64,000 nucleotides of DNA from UKL13-2 sp031431435 (lineage in GTDB: Bacteria; Pseudomonadota; Gammaproteobacteria; Burkholderiales; Usitatibacteraceae), in NCBI GenBank assembly GCA_031431435.1, contig JANPDI010000263.1, positions 1 to 64,000 on the forward strand. Direction: 5' to 3'. This document shows positions 54,063 to 62,344 of the stretch, piece by piece. How positions within the stretch are numbered: the first letter of the stretch is position 1; the number at the start of each line of letters is the position of its first letter. A program made the position numbers and the translations under genes. The notes beneath the pieces were generated by a model. The model did not search any database. It was not told the DNA's origin and saw nothing but the letters and a program-made list of their open reading frames with translations.

Positions 54063-54566
54063 ATGAACAAACGACCGATCATTGCAATCATCGCAACGGT
54101 TTCTCTGGTTTCATTGAACGGTTTTGCGCCGGCCGCTCTGGCACAAACATTCGATTGTTTCCCGTTGTGCGAAGTTACGCCACCGATCGGATCCCGTTGC
54201 GCGGAGGGGCACCCGGACACCCAGGGCCGTCCGGAGGGCATGATTGACCAAGCAGAAGCGCTCAACAACCAGCTAAAGCCGATCAAGGAAATCGTCGGCT
54301 TCATCCGCTCGCCACAAAGTCTTGCCATCAAACTGGTCAATGACTACATTGTCAAAATCCCGGTGTGGGTCGGCTATGCCATTGATCCGGTCGGATCAAT
54401 CAAGAATAAAGTGATGGGCGAAGCGCGTGACCGCGTCAAATTGGCGCTCAAGGAGGCTTATGCCAATTCGACGACAGGTGAGGCCACCGATCAGTGTCTC
54501 GCGCAAGAGATCATCGCGCCGGAACCGGCCGCCATGCCAATCACCGCCGATCCAGCCCAAAGCTGA
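54063..54566 (+). CDS. Secreted protein, uncharacterised
   Basis: 167 residues from ATG 54063, preceded by GGGAG. A signal peptide (1-27, AALAQ) is followed by a cysteine-bearing segment (FDCFPLCEVTPP and GSRCAEGH), a helical middle (IDQAEALNNQLKPIKEIVGF) and a hydrophobic patch (VWVGYAIDPVG). The late EATDQCLAQE adds a fourth cysteine. No family is recognised. It lies alone on the plus strand within the minus-strand glycolytic string. Confidence 0.72.
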   Translation: MNKRPIIAIIATVSLVSLNGFAPAALAQTFDCFPLCEVTPPIGSRCAEGHPDTQGRPEGMIDQAEALNNQLKPIKEIVGFIRSPQSLAIKLVNDYIVKIPVWVGYAIDPVGSIKNKVMGEARDRVKLALKEAYANSTTGEATDQCLAQEIIAPEPAAMPITADPAQS

Positions 54567-54584
54567 TCGAGGCGGCGGCCGAGG

Positions 54585-55097
54585 TTATGCCAGCGGCATT
54601 TCCAAGATGAAATCCTGCATCAGAAATCCTTCACCGATATCGATGTCCTCCTCACCAACGACCGCAAACCCGAGGCGCACATAAAACCCCTTTGCGTTGT
54701 TGAATTTGTTCACATTCAGCGTCAGCGCGGTTTGTGCCGCCCGTTTCGCCATACCGGCAACCGCCCGGACCAGCGCGCCACCCGCACCCCGCCGCTGCGC
54801 GTCCGGCAAGACGTAGAGTTTGTGCAATTTGGTTTTGTCGGTTTGCCGATACGCCAGTTCGTACGAGGCAAAGCCGAGCGCCTGCGTTGACACGGCTTCA
54901 TCGATGACAAGCACAAAGCAATTGTGCTTGTGCGCCATTTGCATGGTGAGCGCGGCTGTTGAATACATCATCTCAAGCATATAGTCCATCTGCCCTTGAG
55001 ACAGTATTTCAGCGTAAGCCACCGGCCAAGTCGTAAAGGCGATGCGCTTGATGGATTCAATATCGTCCGGCCCGGCCGGACGCACTAACAGGGTCAT
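54585..55097 (-). CDS. GNAT family N-acetyltransferase
   Basis: 170 residues. The N-terminal VRPAGPDDIESIKRIAFTTW and the acetyl-CoA loop PDAQRRGAGGALVRAV are clear, followed by LNVNKFNNAKGFYVRLGFAVVGEED. It is the ribosomal-protein or polyamine-type acetyltransferase fold, with unknown substrate. It starts 5 bp after the pyk stop and is probably co-transcribed. Confidence 0.85.
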   Translation of the reverse strand: MTLLVRPAGPDDIESIKRIAFTTWPVAYAEILSQGQMDYMLEMMYSTAALTMQMAHKHNCFVLVIDEAVSTQALGFASYELAYRQTDKTKLHKLYVLPDAQRRGAGGALVRAVAGMAKRAAQTALTLNVNKFNNAKGFYVRLGFAVVGEEDIDIGEGFLMQDFILEMPLA

Positions 55098-55102
55098 CCT
55101 CT

Positions 55103-56542
55103 TTACGCTTTGCGGTGTTCACCAATACGCACGATTTTCATCGTATTGGTGCCGCCGGATTGGCCGATCGGCTCACCCATCGTCAGGACCACGATATCAC
55201 CCATCTCAACGACTTTATTGTTGAGCAAAACTTCTTCGGCCTCGCGTAACAGCTTCTCGCGATCATGCCCTTCGTAGGCCAGCGTAAAGGGGCGGACATC
55301 ACGCATCAACGCACATTTGGTGAGGGTCGCCGCTTCCGGGGTCAAAGCATAAATCGGCACACCGAGGTTTAGTCGCGACATCCACAACGCAGTCGAGCCG
55401 GACTGTGTCAATGAGGCGATGCATTTGACACTCAAATGGTGCGCCGTGAACAGTGCGCCCATCGCGATCGACTGGTCGACACGGGTGAACACCCGGTCCA
55501 AAAATTCATGGTCCAATTTGACCTCGGCGCTTTTCTCAGCCTCGCGACAAATACGCACCATCGCTTCCACCGTTTCAACGGGATACTGTCCCGAAGCCGA
55601 TTCGGCTGACAACATCACCGCGTCGGTTCCGTCCAACACCGCATTTGCCACATCGGACACCTCGGCGCGGGTCGGGATCGGCGATGACACCATCGATTCC
55701 ATCATTTGTGTCGCGGTGATGGTGAGTTTGTTCATCTCGCGCGCCATGCGGATCATGCGTTTTTGCAACGCCGGCACGGCAGCATCACCGACCTCAACCG
55801 CCAGATCACCGCGCGCGACCATGATGCCGTCACACGCCTTCATGATGTCCACCAGCGCTTCGTTGGTCACCGCTTCGGTTCGTTCGATCTTGGCGATCAG
55901 CAGGGCATTGCCACCGGCAGCCCGCATCAATTCCCGGGCCATGTACATGTCCGCGCCATTTTTTGGAAATGACACCGCCAGAAAATCCGCGTTGATGCTA
56001 GCGGCGGTCTTGATGTCATCCATGTCTTTGGCTGTCAGCGGCGGTGCGGTCAAACCGCCACCCTTGCGGTTAATGCCCTTGTTGTTTGACAACACGCCGC
56101 CCTGGCGCACGATACAAAAGATCTCGTGACCCTTGACACTTTCAACCTCAAACACCAGCAGGCCATCGTTAAGCAACAAATGATCGCCACGCTTGACGTC
56201 GCGCGGCAACTCTTTGTAATCAATCCCAACGCGCTCCTGATTGCCAAGGTCACATTTGGCGTCAAGAATAAATTTTTCACCGACTTTGAGCGTGATTTTG
56301 TTGTCGGCAAACTTGCCGACGCGAATCTTTGGACCCTGCAGGTCGGCAAGAATACCAACCGCGCGGCGGTGTTTGGCCGCGAGGGTCCGCACCAGTGTTG
56401 CCCGGTCAATGTGATCCTGCGCTGTGCCGTGCGAGAAATTCATGCGGACGACGTCAACACCGGCGACGATCAGCCGTTCCAACACCTCCGCAGACGAAGA
56501 GGCTGGACCGAGGGTTGCAACAATCTTGGTGGCGCGTGGCAT
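55103..56542 (-). CDS. pyk: Pyruvate kinase
   Basis: 479 residues. It transfers phosphate from PEP to ADP. Landmarks are TKIVATLGPASSS, RMNFSHGTAQDH, the metal/PEP region LLIAKIERTEAVTN and MVARGDLAVEVG, and the TQMMESM signature. It lies between pgk and a GNAT gene in the glycolytic string. Confidence 0.95.
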   Translation of the reverse strand: MPRATKIVATLGPASSSAEVLERLIVAGVDVVRMNFSHGTAQDHIDRATLVRTLAAKHRRAVGILADLQGPKIRVGKFADNKITLKVGEKFILDAKCDLGNQERVGIDYKELPRDVKRGDHLLLNDGLLVFEVESVKGHEIFCIVRQGGVLSNNKGINRKGGGLTAPPLTAKDMDDIKTAASINADFLAVSFPKNGADMYMARELMRAAGGNALLIAKIERTEAVTNEALVDIMKACDGIMVARGDLAVEVGDAAVPALQKRMIRMAREMNKLTITATQMMESMVSSPIPTRAEVSDVANAVLDGTDAVMLSAESASGQYPVETVEAMVRICREAEKSAEVKLDHEFLDRVFTRVDQSIAMGALFTAHHLSVKCIASLTQSGSTALWMSRLNLGVPIYALTPEAATLTKCALMRDVRPFTLAYEGHDREKLLREAEEVLLNNKVVEMGDIVVLTMGEPIGQSGGTNTMKIVRIGEHRKA

Positions 56543-56611
56543 GTGATATCTCTCTGCTTGAGGTGGGCGTTTACAAATACGGAATAGGTGAACAAACAGC
56601 GGCTGAACGCA

Positions 56612-57844
56612 TCAGGCTATCTCCGCCGCACGTTGTTCCAAAATCTCGACAGCCGGTAATACCTTGCCTTCGAGGAACTCGAGGAACGCGCCGCCGCCGG
56701 TCGAGATATAACTGATTTTGTCGGTAATGCCATATTTTGCAATTGCCGCGAGTGTATCGCCACCACCGGCAATCGAAAACGCGGTTGATGCGGCGATTGC
56801 TTGTGCAAGCTTCATGGTGCCGTTGCCGAACTGGTCGAACTCAAACACACCAACCGGGCCATTCCATACAATGGTGCCGGCCTGTTGCATGATGCCGGCA
56901 AGCGTCTTTGAGGTATCCGGTCCGATATCAAAAATCATGTCGTCCGGCTGGACCGCTGAGGCGGCCTTGGTAGTCGCCGCCGCCGTTGCGGCAAATTCCT
57001 TGCCACAGACAACGTCGGTTGGAATTGGCACCGAGGCGCCGCGTGCAGCCATCATTTCAATAATCACCCGCGCCTCGCCGAGCAAATCCGGTTCAGCCAA
57101 CGACTTGCCGATTGGCAATCCCTGCGCGGCCAAAAACGTATTGGCGATTCCACCGCCAACCACCAGTTGATCCACCTTGGCGGCGAGGGTTTTGAGGATG
57201 GTCAATTTTGTCGACACCTTTGAGCCGGCAACAATCGCCACCAGCGGGCGCTTCGGGTGCGCAAGCGCGGCAGCCAACGCATCGAGTTCCGCCGCAAGCA
57301 ACGGGCCGGCACACGCAACAGCGGCATACTTGGCGATGCCGTGCGTTGTTGCCTCCGCACGGTGCGCGGTGCCAAACGCATCGTTGACGTAAACATCACA
57401 AAGCGCGGCCATCCGTTTGGATAATTCGTCGCCGTTCTTCTTTTCACCCTTGTTGACACGGCAATTTTCCAACAGCACCACCTGACCCGGTCCAACCGCC
57501 ACCCGGTCGAGCCAATCGGTTATGAGCGGCACGTCACGTTTCAACAGCTGCCCCATGCGCAGCGCAATCGGTGCCAGCGAATCTTCGGCGTTGAGTTCGC
57601 CTTCGGTGGGTCTGCCCAGGTGTGACGTCACCATCACCGCCGCACCGGCATCGAGCGCCAACTGAATGGCGGGCAGCGAGGCGCGAATACGCGTGTCATC
57701 GGTAATATTGCCGGCGTCGTCTTGCGGCACATTCAGGTCGGCCCGGATAAATACCCGCTTGCCGGCAATTTTTCCGGTCCCGGCGAGCGTCGTCAGCCTG
57801 ACAAAGCGACTATCGGCACGGGTGAAGTCTGTCGTCACAGGCAT
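56612..57844 (-). CDS. pgk: Phosphoglycerate kinase
   Basis: 410 residues. Landmarks are KRVFIRADLNVPQDDAGN, TSHLGRPTEGE, RAEATTHG, VAIVAGSKVSTKLTIL, and the nucleotide loop GGGDTLAAIAKYG. It makes 3-phosphoglycerate and ATP. Its start overlaps the end of the upstream lipoprotein gene by 10 bp, so translation is coupled. Confidence 0.95.
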   Translation of the reverse strand: MPVTTDFTRADSRFVRLTTLAGTGKIAGKRVFIRADLNVPQDDAGNITDDTRIRASLPAIQLALDAGAAVMVTSHLGRPTEGELNAEDSLAPIALRMGQLLKRDVPLITDWLDRVAVGPGQVVLLENCRVNKGEKKNGDELSKRMAALCDVYVNDAFGTAHRAEATTHGIAKYAAVACAGPLLAAELDALAAALAHPKRPLVAIVAGSKVSTKLTILKTLAAKVDQLVVGGGIANTFLAAQGLPIGKSLAEPDLLGEARVIIEMMAARGASVPIPTDVVCGKEFAATAAATTKAASAVQPDDMIFDIGPDTSKTLAGIMQQAGTIVWNGPVGVFEFDQFGNGTMKLAQAIAASTAFSIAGGGDTLAAIAKYGITDKISYISTGGGAFLEFLEGKVLPAVEILEQRAAEIA

Positions 57845-58359
57845 CCTGACAAGCTGCCGTTACTGTCCTGAATGCCCGCCGAAGCCTCACTCAGGCGTCT
57901 GGCGAAGTCTGGCCCGGCGTCGCCTTTGGCTGCCTTGAACTCTTCGAGCAGTGAAACCACCGCGTCCATGCCTCGCACCATGGCGTCGCGCCTTGGCTCG
58001 GTACATGCCGACGTCGAGGCGGAGATGAGTTCGTTTCGAATCGATTGCAGTTGCGAAATTGGATCAGCCAAATCATTGGCGCGTCCGCCCGCCAGTCGCT
58101 GAAACAGACGATTCCAGCGGTCGACGATTTCGCGCAGATTGTTAACGTACCGCCCGCGGTCAGCCACCGCACTTTCCGTCGCCGCAATGGCCTCATTCGC
58201 CGCCTGTTGCTTTTGCAAACGCGCGGCGATCTCGCGGTTTTGTTGCTCGATACTGGTGACCGCGGCCGCGTCCACCTTGGCCGTATTGCGCTCACCACAG
58301 GCGCTGAGCCCGGCGGCGACCAACATGGTGCAAACAAGTTTGGTTAAGTTATTCGTCAT
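57835..58359 (-). CDS. Putative lipoprotein between gap and pgk, uncharacterised
   Basis: 174 residues from ATG 58359. The signal sequence ends in the lipobox AAGLSAC, so the mature protein would start at Cys with a lipid anchor. The rest is helical and probably coiled-coil (IEQQNREIAARLQKQQAANE), with two more cysteines (TSACTEP and GSLSGCL). No family is recognised. It lies 22 bp after gap and overlaps pgk, so it is expressed with central glycolysis genes, although nothing links it to glycolysis biochemically. Confidence 0.7.
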   Translation of the reverse strand: MTNNLTKLVCTMLVAAGLSACGERNTAKVDAAAVTSIEQQNREIAARLQKQQAANEAIAATESAVADRGRYVNNLREIVDRWNRLFQRLAGGRANDLADPISQLQSIRNELISASTSACTEPRRDAMVRGMDAVVSLLEEFKAAKGDAGPDFARRLSEASAGIQDSNGSLSGCL

Positions 58360-58381
58360 GGCCTTTGTGTTCAAAAAAATG

Positions 58382-59395
58382 TCACTTGGCCGCCATTAAC
58401 GCGGTCGTGGTATCGAGCATGCGGTTGCTGAATCCCCACTCGTTGTCGTACCACGAGCTGACTTTCACCAACCTGCCCGACACCTTGGTCAGGGTTGCGT
58501 CAAAACTCGATGAATGACTGTCGTGATTGAAGTCGATCGATACCAACGGTGCGGTGTTGTAAGCCAAAATACCTTTCATCGCCGGACTGTCGGCGGCGGC
58601 CTGCATGATGGCATTGACTTCATCAACAGTCGTATCACGCGCCGCGATAAACGATAGATCTACCAGCGAAACATTGATGGTCGGCACACGGATGGCAAAA
58701 CCATCGAGTTTGCCGTTGAGTTCGGGCAATACCAGGCCAACCGCGGCAGCGGCACCGGTTTTGGTCGGGATCATCGACATGGTGGCCGAACGCGCACGCC
58801 GCAAATCCTCGTGCATCACGTCGGTCAACACCTGGTCGTTGGTATAGGCATGAATGGTGGTCATCAAGCCGGTGGTGACACCAAGTTTGTCGTTGAGCGG
58901 CTTGACCAGCGGCGCCAGACAATTGGTGGTGCAAGACGCGTTCGAAATAACCGTCATGGCCGCTGTCAACACATCGTGATTCACGCCATAAACAACCGTG
59001 GCGTCGACATCTTTGCCGCCGGGCGCGGAGATGATGACTTTTTTGGCACCGCCGCGGATGTGGGCGGACGCTTTTTCCTTGCTGGCAAAAAAGCCGGTGC
59101 ATTCGAGCACCACATCAACCCCAAGCGCACCCCACGGGAGCTGCGCCGGATCGCGCTGCGCAAACACCTTGATTTTGTCGCCGTTCACAACCAGACAGTC
59201 ACCCTCGACTGACACCGTGCCGGGAAATTTGCCGTGGGCGGTATCGTATTGGGTCAGATGGGCATTGGTTTCGACCGGACCCAGATCATTGATGGCCACA
59301 ATTTGAATGTCGTGTTTTTTCCCGCCTTCATAGTGTGCGCGGAGGATATTGCGGCCGATACGACCGTAACCGTTGATGGCGACTTTGATGGTCAT
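58382..59395 (-). CDS. gap: Glyceraldehyde-3-phosphate dehydrogenase, type I
   Basis: 337 residues. Landmarks are VAINGYGRIGRNILRAHYE (NAD binding), ISNASCTTNCLAPLVKPLN with the catalytic Cys, TIHAYTNDQ with the catalytic His, and WYDNEWGFSNRM. It is the first gene of the minus-strand glycolytic string. AGGA lies 9 bases before the ATG. Confidence 0.95.
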   Translation of the reverse strand: MTIKVAINGYGRIGRNILRAHYEGGKKHDIQIVAINDLGPVETNAHLTQYDTAHGKFPGTVSVEGDCLVVNGDKIKVFAQRDPAQLPWGALGVDVVLECTGFFASKEKASAHIRGGAKKVIISAPGGKDVDATVVYGVNHDVLTAAMTVISNASCTTNCLAPLVKPLNDKLGVTTGLMTTIHAYTNDQVLTDVMHEDLRRARSATMSMIPTKTGAAAAVGLVLPELNGKLDGFAIRVPTINVSLVDLSFIAARDTTVDEVNAIMQAAADSPAMKGILAYNTAPLVSIDFNHDSHSSSFDATLTKVSGRLVKVSSWYDNEWGFSNRMLDTTTALMAAK

Positions 59396-59524
59396 TTTGC
59401 GAATTCCTGATGGTGTGCACCGGATACCGGCGCGATGAATGAACGCTTATTTTAGCGCAAGCGCGGTTTTTACCGAATGCCGGATGGTATCTAGCCTGCA
59501 TATTTCACGGGGGGGCGTTCCAGA

Positions 59525-59704
59525 GTGGGTAGCTGAGCGAGTCATTTTTCACTCGACTGACCGAGCAGTATCGAGATACCGCGAAGAGTGAGAGCGGGGT
59601 TTCGCGTCATGAACTGCTTCATGGCGCGCCGCTCGAACCGCCCCGGCTCTGGCGGGGCGCGTAAGCGCGCAGTTGGCAAGTACAGGACCGCTCAGCTGCC
59701 CGCT
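59525..59704. ncRNA. Candidate structured RNA between gap and rdgB, unidentified
   Basis: Bases 59525-59539 (GTGGGTAGCTGAGCG) can pair with 59689-59703 (CGCTCAGCTGCCCGC) over 15 bp with two G-U pairs. The enclosed sequence holds further hairpins: CGAGT/ACTCG (59538-59555), GTAT/ATAC (59568-59579), CATGA/TCATG, and CGCCCC/GGGGCG (59638-59658). The 440-bp gap (59396-59835) has no convincing gene. It is not recognised as tmRNA, 6S, SRP RNA or RNase P RNA. Strand and nature (RNA or repeat remnant) are undecided. Confidence 0.4.
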
Positions 59705-59835
59705 ATCGAGCGCGCAGGCCATCTATCTCACGAAGTACCAATTGGATTGGTCGGAATTACCAGTTGCCAAGGGCGAAGAACCATAACAAAGCGGGCCGAC
59801 CCGTGATATATGCAGGCTTAGCCTTAAAATGCCGC

Positions 59836-60450
59836 ATGAGAAAAATTGTCATCGCTTCGAATAACCCCGGCAAGCTGCGTGAATTCAGCCAATTACTCGC
59901 CCCTTTCGACTTCGAAGCCATCCCGCAGGCAACCTTTGATATCCCCGAAGCAGCGGAACCACACGCCACCTTTGTCGAGAATGCACTTGAAAAGGCCCGC
60001 CATGCGTCACGCCTGACCGGCCTACCGGCGCTCGCCGACGATTCCGGCATTTGTGCCGTTGCCCTCGGCGGCGCACCCGGCGTTTGGTCGGCGCGATACG
60101 CATCAGAAAATACAGATCGTGTAAAAAATGACGCCCTCAACAATGAGAAGCTGATCCACGAGCTCTCGCGTTGCGCAGATAAACGCGCATTTTATTATTG
60201 CTCGCTGGTGCTGGTTATGCACCCGGATGATCCGCATCCGTTGATTGCCGACGGTCAATGGTGGGGGCAAATTGTGGCGTCGCCACAGGGCGAAGGTGGA
60301 TTCGGTTATGACCCGCATTTTTTTGCGCCGGAATTCGGCTGCACTGCCGCGGCGTTGGATGCCGCCGTCAAAAATCGTGTCAGCCATCGCGGCCAGGCGA
60401 TGGAATTGCTTATGATCAAACTCGGCCAGCAGCAAGCGTTTTCAGCCTAA
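59836..60450 (+). CDS. rdgB: Non-canonical purine NTP pyrophosphatase RdgB/HAM1
   Basis: 204 residues from ATG 59836. A TTG 72 bases upstream would add residues unlike the family. The start RKIVIASNNPGKLREFSQLL, TFVENALEKARHASRLTGLPALADDSGI and GGFGYDPHFFAPE are the HAM1 motifs. It hydrolyses ITP, dITP and XTP to keep them out of DNA. It ends directly against the hemW ATG (TAAATG), a common gene pair. Confidence 0.93.
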   Translation: MRKIVIASNNPGKLREFSQLLAPFDFEAIPQATFDIPEAAEPHATFVENALEKARHASRLTGLPALADDSGICAVALGGAPGVWSARYASENTDRVKNDALNNEKLIHELSRCADKRAFYYCSLVLVMHPDDPHPLIADGQWWGQIVASPQGEGGFGYDPHFFAPEFGCTAAALDAAVKNRVSHRGQAMELLMIKLGQQQAFSA

Positions 60451-61788
60451 ATGCCTTCAAACACCACACCGTTATTAGGGTTTGGCGTATTAAATGCCAA
60501 TACAATGCTTGCCGCATTGCCACCGCTATCGTTGTACATCCACATTCCATGGTGCATCAAGAAGTGCCCTTATTGCGACTTCAACTCGCACGAAATAAAA
60601 CTCAGTCGCGATGTTGCGGCCGCTGCCTCCGCCGACCACCCGCTGAAGTCGCGCCCGCTCATCGGGTCTGGGGCTATCGCAACCCAGACACGACCCGATG
60701 TTCGCGGGTACTTCAACTCACATGAAGGTCGCGGCGCAATTCCAGAACAGCAATACATCGATGCCCTTATTTCCGATCTCGATTACACGTTGCCAAAGGT
60801 ATGGGGACGGCGCATTCAGACGATTTTTTTTGGTGGCGGAACACCAAGCCTGTTTTCGGCTGCGGGGATCGATGCCATTCTGGCCGCCGTTCGCGCACGG
60901 CTGGTGGTGGCACCGGATGCCGAAATCACCATGGAAGCCAACCCCGGCACCTTTGAAATCGAAAAATTCAAGGGGTATCGCGATGCCGGGGTAAACCGTC
61001 TATCAATTGGCATCCAAAGTTTTAACGCCGCGCACCTGCAAGCGCTCGGCCGTGTGCACAACGACACCGAAGCCAAACGCGCGATTGAAATCGCCCAGCA
61101 GCATTTTGACAACATCAATCTTGACCTCATGTTTGCCCTGCCGAAACAAACACTTGCCGAGTGTGCCGAGGACGTTGCGTCCGTGCTTTCGTTTGGCACC
61201 AATCATTTGTCGATTTACCACCTGACGCTCGAACCGAACACGCTGTTTCATCGCTTTCCGCCGCCGCTACCAGACGATGAACTGGCCGCCGATATGCAGG
61301 ACATGATCGCCGAAAAATTGAATGATGCCGGATACGGAAATTACGAAACGTCCGCCTATGCCAAGTCAGGTTGCGAGTCCAGGCACAACCTGAATTACTG
61401 GCGCTTTGGTGACTACATCGGTATCGGCGCGGGTGCACACGGCAAGATTTCGTTTCCCGACCGCATCACCCGCGAAATGCGTTACAAGCAGCCATCCGAG
61501 TTTATGCAACGCGCGATGTTGGGTGATGCCATTCAGGAAGGTACAACCGTCGTCGCCAAACAACTGCCGTTTGAATTCATGATGAATGCACTGCGCCTGA
61601 CGGAAGGTTTTCCGATTGCGCTGTTCACCGAACGCACCGGTTTGCAGATCAACGTGATCACACGCGAGTTGGATCTGGCGGAATCAAAGGGGTTGCTTCT
61701 GCGCGACCATGTTCAAATCAAACCGACCGAAAAAGGGCGGCTATTTTTGAATGATTTGCTGGCGTTGTTTCTCGCGCCAACGGCTTGA
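60451..61788 (+). CDS. hemW: Radical SAM heme chaperone HemW, with in-frame insert
   Basis: 445 residues, longer than usual. The [4Fe-4S] motif is CIKKCPYCDFNSHE (Cys positions CxxxCxxC), then IFFGGGTPSLFSA, EANPGTFE and the C-terminal HemN_C domain. HemW binds heme for delivery and is not a true coproporphyrinogen oxidase. Between FNSHE and GRGAIPEQQYIDAL, which adjoin in normal members, lie 44 extra residues ending in a second FNSHE. This segment is described separately at 60595-60726. Confidence 0.92.
   Translation: MPSNTTPLLGFGVLNANTMLAALPPLSLYIHIPWCIKKCPYCDFNSHEIKLSRDVAAAASADHPLKSRPLIGSGAIATQTRPDVRGYFNSHEGRGAIPEQQYIDALISDLDYTLPKVWGRRIQTIFFGGGTPSLFSAAGIDAILAAVRARLVVAPDAEITMEANPGTFEIEKFKGYRDAGVNRLSIGIQSFNAAHLQALGRVHNDTEAKRAIEIAQQHFDNINLDLMFALPKQTLAECAEDVASVLSFGTNHLSIYHLTLEPNTLFHRFPPPLPDDELAADMQDMIAEKLNDAGYGNYETSAYAKSGCESRHNLNYWRFGDYIGIGAGAHGKISFPDRITREMRYKQPSEFMQRAMLGDAIQEGTTVVAKQLPFEFMMNALRLTEGFPIALFTERTGLQINVITRELDLAESKGLLLRDHVQIKPTEKGRLFLNDLLALFLAPTA
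60595..60726 (+). repeat. 132-bp palindromic insert within hemW
   Basis: The insert keeps the frame (44 codons) and is bounded by direct repeats ACTTCAACTCGCACGAA (60578-60594) and ACTTCAACTCACATGAA (60710-60726), 15 of 17 identical. Its centre is an imperfect inverted repeat: CCCGCTCATCGGGTCTGGG (60654-60672) against CCCAGACACGACCCGATG plus TTCGCGGG (60683-60708). It contains no stop codon in the hemW frame. Confidence 0.8.
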
Positions 61789-61836
61789 CGCCGCCGGCCT
61801 CAATACCGGGAATTTCCATCGTCCGAGCCCTGTCAT

Positions 61837-62274
61837 CTACGGCTTGGCAAAGCTCGTCGCGGTCGGACCCGTGCCGCCTTCCTGGTAAATAACATCCCCA
61901 TCTTTAGCCCACAAATAATGCGGCACATTGGCGGGTGCGACGTAGACACCGCCGGCCGGAACGGCGACAACTTTTGTCTCGTCAAATGTGTTGCCGAACC
62001 CGACATACAGTATCCCCGACAGAACGGTCGAATTGCGGGTGTCGGGGTGTGTGTGCGGCGCGATTTTGCCGCCCTTGGCGAGCATCACCCGTAACAGGTA
62101 AGTCCCGGCTCGCTGCTCTGTGCCGATTACCCACGCCGCCCTGAGCGATGTATTTTCGGGCGGGCTGAACCATTTGAGCGATTCAGGCAATACCGGTGCC
62201 GGCATCAAGTTTTGTGCGATCGCGCAATTTGCGATCAGCACGCCGGTGAAAACGAGAAAAGCCCGTTTCATCAT
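61837..62274 (-). CDS. Secreted cupin-domain protein
   Basis: 145 residues from ATG 62274, preceded by AAGGA. A signal peptide (about 1-20, CAIAQ) is followed by a single cupin: motif 1 KIAPHTHPDTRNSTVLSGIL with metal-type histidines, and motif 2 VPAGGVYVAPANVPHYLWA. It is a small beta-barrel of unknown substrate in the periplasm. It lies between hemW and a c-di-GMP protein gene, on its own. Confidence 0.85.
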   Translation of the reverse strand: MMKRAFLVFTGVLIANCAIAQNLMPAPVLPESLKWFSPPENTSLRAAWVIGTEQRAGTYLLRVMLAKGGKIAPHTHPDTRNSTVLSGILYVGFGNTFDETKVVAVPAGGVYVAPANVPHYLWAKDGDVIYQEGGTGPTATSFAKP

Positions 62275-62344
62275 TGTCGATTCCTTATACGTGGGGCGTA
62301 TCCAGTACAACGACTGCAATCACATCGCCAAGTCGCTGGCCAGC

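Noticed and set aside
59588..59806. 72-residue plus-strand ORF before rdgB
   Set aside because: It lies over the predicted RNA stem, has a patchy Arg-rich composition and no family resemblance.
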